Below, in pieces: positions 58,913 through 64,000 of a stretch of DNA of 64,000 bases (position 1 is its first letter; every line of letters begins with the position of its first letter). Origin of the DNA: Actinacidiphila fildesensis. Lineage in GTDB: Bacteria > Actinomycetota > Actinomycetes > Streptomycetales > Streptomycetaceae. Position numbers and translations under genes: made by a program. Under the pieces are notes generated by a model, which did no database searches, had not been told where the DNA came from, and saw nothing but the letters and a program-made list of their open reading frames with translations. The DNA lies in the NCBI RefSeq assembly GCF_042652185.1, contig NZ_JBHSIX010000006.1. The stretch is one strand, 5' to 3'.

Positions 58913-60015
58913 TGGCCGCGCCAGGCCCCCTGCTCGAAGTCCGTGACCTCCAGGTCACGTTCCCCACCCCGGCGGGCCCGGTCCGCGCCGTCGACGGCAT
59001 CGGCTTCACCGTCGAGGCGGGCCGCACGCTGGGCATCGTCGGCGAGTCCGGATCCGGGAAGTCCGTCACCTCGCTGGCCGTCATGGGCCTGCACCGGGAC
59101 GCGACCGTCAGCGGATCCATCGCGCTCGACGGCCGGGAGCTCACCGCGCTGCCCGACCGTGAACTGAACCGGCTGCGCGGCCGCCGGATGGCGATGATCT
59201 TCCAGGACCCGCTGTCCAGCCTGCACCCCTACTACACGGTCGGCGAGCAGGTGGCCGAGCACTACCGGGTGCACTTCAAGGCCAGCCGCGCGGTCGGCCG
59301 GCGGCGGGCCGTCGAGATGCTCGGCGAGGTCGGCATCCCGGAGCCGGCCCGCCGGGCGGCGGACCATCCGCACCAGTTCTCCGGCGGCATGCGGCAGCGC
59401 GTCATGATCGCCATGGCGCTGGCCTGCGAACCGGACCTGCTGATCGCGGACGAGCCGACCACCGCGCTCGACGTCACCGTGCAGGCGCAGATCCTCGAAC
59501 TCATCGCCCGCATCCAGGCCGACCGCGGCCTCGGCGTCGTGATGATCACCCATGACCTGGGCGTCGTCGCCCGCGTCGCCCACGAGGTGCTGGTCATGTA
59601 CGGCGGCCGGGCCGCGGAACAGGCGCCGGTGGACCAGCTGTTCACCGCGCCCGCGCACGCCTACACCCGCGGGCTGCTCGACTCGCTGCCCCGGCTCGAC
59701 GACACCGACGACGCGCCGCTGCGCGCCATCCCGGGCAGCCCGCCCTCGCTGCTCGCGCCACCGCCCGGCTGCCCGTACGTGCCGCGCTGCCCGCGGGCGG
59801 CGGCCGGGAGCGCGGCGGAACGGGACCGGTGCGCCTCGGAGCGTCCGGCCTTCGGCCTGGCGGCGTCATCGGCCGGCGGGCATCGCGTGGCCTGCCACTA
59901 CCCGTTGGAAGCGGTTGCCGCCGTTCCGGCCAAAGCTCCAGCTCCGGCCCCAGCTCCAGCTCCAGCTCCGGCCCCAGCTCCGGCCCCGACTCCGGCCCCG
60001 GAAGGATCACGATGA
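58912..60015 (+). CDS. Peptide ABC transporter ATPase (DppD type)
   Basis: A 367-residue ATPase. Walker A GESGSGKSVTSLAVMG, signature FSGGMRQRVMIAMALA, Walker B LLIADEPTTALDVT, and the C-terminal oligo_HPY domain with cysteines in PGCPYVPRCPRA and RVACHYP. A tail of Ala-Pro repeats (about 20 residues, from AKAPAPAP onward) follows and is absent from typical DppD proteins. ATG 58912 overlaps the permease stop. The next ATPase starts within its stop codon (ATGA). Confidence 0.92.
   Translation: MAAPGPLLEVRDLQVTFPTPAGPVRAVDGIGFTVEAGRTLGIVGESGSGKSVTSLAVMGLHRDATVSGSIALDGRELTALPDRELNRLRGRRMAMIFQDPLSSLHPYYTVGEQVAEHYRVHFKASRAVGRRRAVEMLGEVGIPEPARRAADHPHQFSGGMRQRVMIAMALACEPDLLIADEPTTALDVTVQAQILELIARIQADRGLGVVMITHDLGVVARVAHEVLVMYGGRAAEQAPVDQLFTAPAHAYTRGLLDSLPRLDDTDDAPLRAIPGSPPSLLAPPPGCPYVPRCPRAAAGSAAERDRCASERPAFGLAASSAGGHRVACHYPLEAVAAVPAKAPAPAPAPAPAPAPAPAPTPAPEGSR
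59934..60000. repeat. Coding Ala-Pro repeat (CCAGCTCCGGCC-like)
   Basis: About 11 hexamer units of CCAGCT/CCGGCC type in frame near the 3' end of the DppD-type gene, coding for an alternating Ala-Pro tail. Confidence 0.88.
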
Positions 60016-61061
60016 GCGCCCTGGAGACGGTCGCCGCCCCCGGCGGCCCGGCGGACGGCGGAGCGCCGCCGCTGCTGTCCGTCCGCGATCTCGTCAAGAC
60101 GTTCCCCGGCCGCCGCACCCGCGGCGGGCGCGCGGGCGCCCCCGTCCGGGCCGTGGACGGCGTCGGGTTCGACATCAACGCGGGCGAAACGCTGGGCCTG
60201 GTGGGGGAGTCGGGCTGCGGGAAGTCCACCACCGGGCGGATGATCGTCCGGCTGCTGGAGCCCACCTCGGGCTCCGTCACCTTCGACGGCCGCGACATCA
60301 GCCATCTGTCCGCGCGCGCCCTGCGTCCGGTACGGCGCCATGTGCAGATGGTGTTCCAGGACCCGTTCTCGTCCCTCAACCCCCGGCAGACGGTCGCCCG
60401 CATCATCTCCGACCCGATGCTGGCGCAGGGCAGTGGAGCGGCCGACGCCCGCAGACGGGCCGCCGAGCTGATGGAGCTGGTCGGCCTCATCCCCGAGCAT
60501 CTCGACCGCTACCCCCACGAGTTCTCCGGCGGCCAGGCGCAGCGCATCGGCATCGCCCGGTCGCTCGCCACCCGGCCGCGGCTGATCATCGCCGACGAGC
60601 CGGTGTCCGCGCTCGACGTCTCCATCCAGGCCCAGATCGTCAACCTGATGGAGACCCTGCAGCGCGAACTCGGCCTCGCCTACCTCTTCATCGCGCACGA
60701 CCTGTCGGTCGTCAAGCGGGTCTGCGACCGCGTCGCGGTGATGTACCTCGGCCGGATCGTCGAGATCGGCCACAAGGCCGAGGTCTACGGCGCTCCCGCC
60801 CACCCCTATACGCGGGCCCTGCTGTCCGCCGTACCGCTGCCCGACCCGGCGGCGGAGCGGGCCCGTGAACGGATCGTGCTGCTCGGCGATCCCCCCAGCC
60901 CGGCGCATCCGCCGGCGGGCTGCACCTTCCACCCGCGCTGCCACAAGGCGCGGGAGATCTGCCGCACCGAAGCACCACTGCTGCAGATCGCCGGCCCGGG
61001 ACAGCGGCAGGCCGCCTGCCACTTCCCGGAGCCCGCGCCCGCCGGCCGGACGGGGCTGTGA
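60012..61061 (+). CDS. Peptide ABC transporter ATPase (DppF type)
   Basis: A 349-residue ATPase. Walker A GESGCGKSTTGRMIVRL, Q-loop MVFQDPFSSLNPRQTV, signature FSGGQAQRIGIARSLA, Walker B LIIADEPVSALDVSI, and oligo_HPY C-terminus with CTFHPRCHKAREICR. A 10-residue Arg/Gly insertion (GRRTRGGRAG) lies before the Walker A strand. ATG 60012 overlaps the DppD stop by four bases. It ends 88 bases before the collagenase gene, with no terminator-like hairpin seen between, so the collagenase could be in the same transcript. Confidence 0.92.
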   Translation: MSALETVAAPGGPADGGAPPLLSVRDLVKTFPGRRTRGGRAGAPVRAVDGVGFDINAGETLGLVGESGCGKSTTGRMIVRLLEPTSGSVTFDGRDISHLSARALRPVRRHVQMVFQDPFSSLNPRQTVARIISDPMLAQGSGAADARRRAAELMELVGLIPEHLDRYPHEFSGGQAQRIGIARSLATRPRLIIADEPVSALDVSIQAQIVNLMETLQRELGLAYLFIAHDLSVVKRVCDRVAVMYLGRIVEIGHKAEVYGAPAHPYTRALLSAVPLPDPAAERARERIVLLGDPPSPAHPPAGCTFHPRCHKAREICRTEAPLLQIAGPGQRQAACHFPEPAPAGRTGL

Positions 61062-61149
61062 AGACACGCCCCAGGGCCTGGCCGGCCGATCACGAACGGC
61101 CCCTACCGATGGTGTCCCACCCACTCCACCCCACTCCGAGGAGTCCTTG

Positions 61150-63609
61150 GTGTCCCACGCCCGTTCCGCACGTCCCGCGGGAAGCACCCGCACCACCGGC
61201 ACTGCCCGCACCACCCGCGCCGTGTGTAAGAGCCTGCTCGTCGCCGCCCTGTCGGCGTCCCTGACCCTGCCGATGATGAACGTCGCCCAGGCGGGGCAGG
61301 CAGGTCCGGCAGGTCCGCAGGCCGCTCCCGCCGCTCCGGCCGTCCCGGCGACCTTCGCCGGAGCGCCGGGCGCGGGGGCCCGGGCGTCCGACGGCAACCC
61401 ATTCGACGAGGTCCAGCGGCTCGCCAAGGCCGGCACCGTCGCCCCCCACCAGGCGCCCGCCCCCGGCGGTGGCGCGCACGCCGAGGGCAAGCTGCCCGGC
61501 GACCAGTCCGCACCGGCGGGCGGCCCGGCGGTGGCCGCCCGCGCCAAGCCGGCCGCTCCGGCGAAGGCGCTGGGCGGCACCGTGCCCTGCACCCTCGACG
61601 CCATCACCAAGCTGAGCCCGAAACGCTTCGCGGACTTCCTCGCCGACAACTACACCGTCTCCGTGGAGAACTGTCTGAGCAAGCTGCTCTGGACCTGGGA
61701 CCCACGCCTCATACCCGTCATGTCCGACGCTCATGTGCAGGCCGTCTCCCAGCGCATAGCCCTGCTCGCGCCGAAACACCGGGGCACCAACGCCAACAAC
61801 CTGTACGAGATGTTCACGTATCTGCACGCCGTCGCGTACCACGACTACTCGCACACCGAGATCGACGTCACCGACGCCCCGACGGTCGCCGCCATGCAGA
61901 AGGCCATCGCCGCCTTCGGGACCGCTCTGCGCACCTTCGACGCGACGAAGCAGAACGCCCAGACGCTGCGCGAGGCGCTCTACGCCGCCAGCGCGCCCGG
62001 CCTGCGCCAGTACCAGCTCCCGCTGATCAAGAAGGTGCTCGCCACCATGGCCCCGGGCGCGGCCACCGCCACCAGCGCCGACTGGGGCGGCGCCGTCCTC
62101 GCCGCCCTGTCCGTCAACTACCTGGGCGTCTACCCCGGGAACAACGACACCGCCTTCCGCGCGGCGGCCACCGCGGACGCCGCCTACCGCGGCGCCTTCC
62201 GGGTGTTCGGCGGCTACGGCCACCTCAAGGGCACCACCAACGACTGGGTGGCGCGCGACGCGGTCGGCGAGTACGGCCGGTTCGGCCAGATCGACGCCCT
62301 CAAGCCGGCGATCGTCAACGACCTCGGCACGCTGCTGGGCACCACCGAGGCGGCCTTCGGCAGGATGAGCCCGCCCTGGGTCAGCGCCGCGTCCTGGCTC
62401 AACTACTACGACGACTGCGCGCGGTTCAACGTCTGCAAGGCTCAGATCGAGGCGATGCTCTTCCCCCACACCTACACGTACGACAACGGCGCCATCGAGG
62501 TCCACACCGGCCTCGACCAGGCCACCGTCGACCAGCTCTACTACGCCAGCAAGCAGGTCAAGACCCAGTTCCTGCGCGTCCTGGGCACCTCCACTCCGCT
62601 GGCCGGGGACACCAACACCACCCTGCACATCCACCTGTACGCGTCGCGCGCCGACTACGAGGTCTTCCAGCCGCTGCTCACCGGCTACGGCACCAAGAAC
62701 GGCGGCATCTACATCGAGGACGGCGCCACCTTCTACACCTACCAGCGCCGGGTGCCGCAGGACTCCTCGCTCACCCTGGAGGAGCTGTTCCGCCACGAGT
62801 ACACCCACTACCTCAACGGCCGCTGGGCGGTCCCCGGCACCTTCGGTGACACCCGCTGGTACTCCAACGACCTGACCACCGCCATGGACGAGGGGACCGC
62901 CGAGTTCTTCGACGGCGGCACCCGCGACGACGGCATCAAGGTCCGCAAGTCCCTGGTGCAGGGCGTCATCGACGACACCGCGGGCGGCGGCCCGCGGATG
63001 AGCGTCGACCAGCTGCTGCACGCCACCTACGACGGCGACGGATTCCGCTTCTACGACTACGCGGGCACGTTCTTCGAGTTCCTGTGGACCGAGCACCCGA
63101 CGCTGCTGCGCGAGATGTACGGCTACGAGCGGGCCGACGACCCGGCCGGCTTCGACGCCTGGCGCACCAGAACCGGCGCCGACGCCGCGCTCCAGCGGGA
63201 GTACGACGCCTTCCTGGACCGGCAGATCGCCCAGGTCGCGACGCTGTACGTGCCCGACACGCAGTACACGGCCAACGGGTCGCTGACGTTCGCCACGGCC
63301 GCCGAAGTGCAGGCGGCGTTCGCCGCGGCCACCGCCAACACCCCTGTCTGCAAGGACAACGCGGACTGGGACAACAAGGTCCGCTTCACCTGCACCGGCC
63401 GCGTCACGGCCAACCTCTCCGACTCCGGCAACCCCGACCGGGTCTTCAAGGACATGTCGGAGACCGTCGACTACTTCCTCCTCGACCGGGCGGGAGCGGC
63501 GGCGAACAACCTGGCCGACATGAACTGCACGTTCGGGTCGGTGGATGTGTGGTCGTCGGGCCTGGCGGGCACGAGCGACTACTCGTGCGAGGGCCCGCTG
63601 CGCCGCTGA
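61150..63609 (+). CDS. Secreted collagenase (peptidase family M9)
   Basis: An 819-residue secreted metallopeptidase. The signal peptide is CKSLLVAALSASLTLPMMNV ending AQA. A Pro/Ala/Gly-rich propeptide-like region runs to about residue 145, then the M9 N-terminal activator domain (ITKLSPKRFADFLADN, NLYEMFTYLHAVAYHDYSH). The zinc site is RHEYTHYLNGRW (His549, Glu550, His553) with Glu581 in AMDEGTAEFF 28 residues on, the same spacing as in clostridial and Vibrio collagenases. A 150-residue C-terminal part has two Cys pairs; no PKD or collagen-binding domain follows. GTG 61150 with GAGGAG seven bases upstream. It would cut collagen into small Gly-Pro-Hyp peptides. Confidence 0.93.
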   Translation: MSHARSARPAGSTRTTGTARTTRAVCKSLLVAALSASLTLPMMNVAQAGQAGPAGPQAAPAAPAVPATFAGAPGAGARASDGNPFDEVQRLAKAGTVAPHQAPAPGGGAHAEGKLPGDQSAPAGGPAVAARAKPAAPAKALGGTVPCTLDAITKLSPKRFADFLADNYTVSVENCLSKLLWTWDPRLIPVMSDAHVQAVSQRIALLAPKHRGTNANNLYEMFTYLHAVAYHDYSHTEIDVTDAPTVAAMQKAIAAFGTALRTFDATKQNAQTLREALYAASAPGLRQYQLPLIKKVLATMAPGAATATSADWGGAVLAALSVNYLGVYPGNNDTAFRAAATADAAYRGAFRVFGGYGHLKGTTNDWVARDAVGEYGRFGQIDALKPAIVNDLGTLLGTTEAAFGRMSPPWVSAASWLNYYDDCARFNVCKAQIEAMLFPHTYTYDNGAIEVHTGLDQATVDQLYYASKQVKTQFLRVLGTSTPLAGDTNTTLHIHLYASRADYEVFQPLLTGYGTKNGGIYIEDGATFYTYQRRVPQDSSLTLEELFRHEYTHYLNGRWAVPGTFGDTRWYSNDLTTAMDEGTAEFFDGGTRDDGIKVRKSLVQGVIDDTAGGGPRMSVDQLLHATYDGDGFRFYDYAGTFFEFLWTEHPTLLREMYGYERADDPAGFDAWRTRTGADAALQREYDAFLDRQIAQVATLYVPDTQYTANGSLTFATAAEVQAAFAAATANTPVCKDNADWDNKVRFTCTGRVTANLSDSGNPDRVFKDMSETVDYFLLDRAGAAANNLADMNCTFGSVDVWSSGLAGTSDYSCEGPLRR

Positions 63610-63636
63610 CCGCTGCCGCGGGCGCCCATCGACGCC

Positions 63637-63670
63637 GCCCCCGGCCCCCGCAGGTGCGGGGGCCGGGGGC
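63637..63670 (+). terminator. Strong hairpin terminator after collagenase
   Basis: A 16-bp inverted repeat (63637-63652 and 63655-63670), nearly loop-free on paper (loop of two, so the top pairs open). It lies 27 bases after the collagenase stop. Confidence 0.8.
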
Positions 63671-63686
63671 CGGTCCCTCCGGGGTG

Positions 63687-63752
63687 GGGGTCCGAAATCG
63701 ACTGTTTACGGGCCCGGCGGCTCACAAACAGCTCGGCAGCATTTCGGACCCC
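63687..63752. repeat. Nested inverted repeat of unknown nature
   Basis: GGGGTCCGAAAT (63687-63698) and its exact complement at 63741-63752 frame an inner pair CTGTTT / AAACAG around a G/C-rich loop. It is more structured than a terminator and could be a small mobile-element relic, REP-like element or recombination site. Confidence 0.6.
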
Positions 63753-63792
63753 TACCCCTGCGGGCCCGTCCCCCTCCGTATCCATCGCCCTC

Positions 63793-63824
63793 CGTGCCCG
63801 GCTCCCGTGGGGAAGCCGGGCACG
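63793..63824 (-). terminator. Hairpin terminator for the minus-strand gene at the window end
   Basis: CGTGCCCGGCT (63793-63803) pairs perfectly with 63814-63824, 10-nt loop. It lies 11 bases beyond the stop of the gene ending at 63835. Confidence 0.78.
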
Positions 63825-63834
63825 TCTGTTGGGG

Positions 63835-64000
63835 TCAGGAAACGTGGCTCACTCGGACGGTGGTGACGCGGCCGTCGTGGGATTCGTTCGTCACGGCGAT
63901 GCGGGTGCCCGTGTCGGGGACCTTGACGCCTACCTGGGGGAGGTCGGCGTTCCAGTAGACGCCGGTGTGGTCGTTGAAGACGGGGACGCCGGCGCGGGAC
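63835..64000 (-). CDS. C-terminal end of a secreted protein, possibly M6 (immune inhibitor A) protease
   Basis: The last 54 codons, open to the window edge. The end reads VPVFNDHTGVYWNADLPQVG with KVPDTGTRIAVTNE and stops at TGA 63837-63835. This resembles the final beta domain of Streptomyces immune-inhibitor-A-type metalloproteases, recalled with moderate confidence. The catalytic region lies outside the window. If right, a second extracellular protease stands next to the collagenase. Confidence 0.5.
   Translation of the reverse strand, partial: SRAGVPVFNDHTGVYWNADLPQVGVKVPDTGTRIAVTNESHDGRVTTVRVSHVS

Noticed and set aside
1..64000. tRNA, rRNA or secondary-metabolite core genes (PKS, NRPS, terpene synthase)
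   Set aside because: None was recognised on either strand; the CoA ligase at 43442 stands with catabolic genes and no carrier protein or synthase.

Overview
The window is chromosomal DNA from a Streptomyces (or very close streptomycete). The DNA is very GC-rich, and GTG and TTG starts, 1-4 bp stop/start overlaps and strong G-rich hairpin terminators are common. The first 25 kb carries a block typical of the Streptomyces core: sepH (edge fragment), ferrochelatase, inositol monophosphatase, the two-component pair cutR-cutS, DUF4193, DUF3093, dut-DUF3710, a KdpD/KdpE pair, an OB-fold protein, DUF3159 and paired TrkA proteins.

Layout. 1-8.5 kb: sepH start, a membrane/secreted hypothetical, a lactone-oxidase-like flavoprotein with an MFS transporter, hemH with IMPase, and a secreted beta-helix protein that lacks a normal start codon. 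8.6-15.9 kb: cutRS, DUF4193, DUF3093, an SDR, a thioesterase, dut and DUF3710. 15.9-17.2 kb: an IS630-family element and a 175-bp MITE-like hairpin element lie side by side in the stop codon of DUF3710. 17.4-18.8 kb: an orphan ABC ATPase and a broken ROK regulator. 19-27.3 kb: a potassium-homeostasis island (kdpDE, two TrkA/RCK proteins, a KimA-like APC permease). 27.4-36.8 kb: RNA methyltransferase, DUF1697, cupin, ATPase plus MazG-like protein, F420-type oxidoreductase, homocysteine methyltransferase, arginine deiminase and ornithine carbamoyltransferase.

37-46.7 kb: an aromatic-CoA catabolic set. It has a 2-aminobenzoate-type CoA ligase, a flavin monooxygenase fused to an old-yellow-enzyme reductase, an enoyl-CoA hydratase, an acyl-CoA dehydrogenase, a RidA-family deaminase and a PaaX-type regulator. 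Together they suggest aerobic anthranilate (or a similar aminobenzoate/salicylate) degradation through CoA thioesters. A serine hydrolase, a SnoaL-like protein and a small membrane protein sit inside this stretch.

46.7-63.6 kb: the most interesting region, which reads as a collagen-utilisation locus. A secreted M9 collagenase would cut collagen, a complete peptide ABC transporter (binding protein, two permeases, two ATPases) would import peptides, an Xaa-Pro aminopeptidase would trim them, and a hydroxyproline pathway (2-epimerase, three-subunit dehydrogenase, DapA-type deaminase, OCD-type reductase) would degrade the released hydroxyproline. A GntR regulator is in the middle. Five related 17-bp sites (best form ATGTGACATWTTACTGT) lie in front of the dehydrogenase, the deaminase, gntR and the transporter/peptidase divergent pair, so the set looks like one regulon.

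A second recurring pattern is short tandem repeats placed at or just after stop codons at about ten loci (for example 8623-8648, 23645-23674, 29364-29405, 32201-32234, 33270-33388, 40093-40146, 50773-50844). The window ends in the last 54 codons of a minus-strand gene that resembles the C-terminus of a secreted M6 protease. No rRNA, tRNA, CRISPR array or secondary-metabolite core enzyme was seen.
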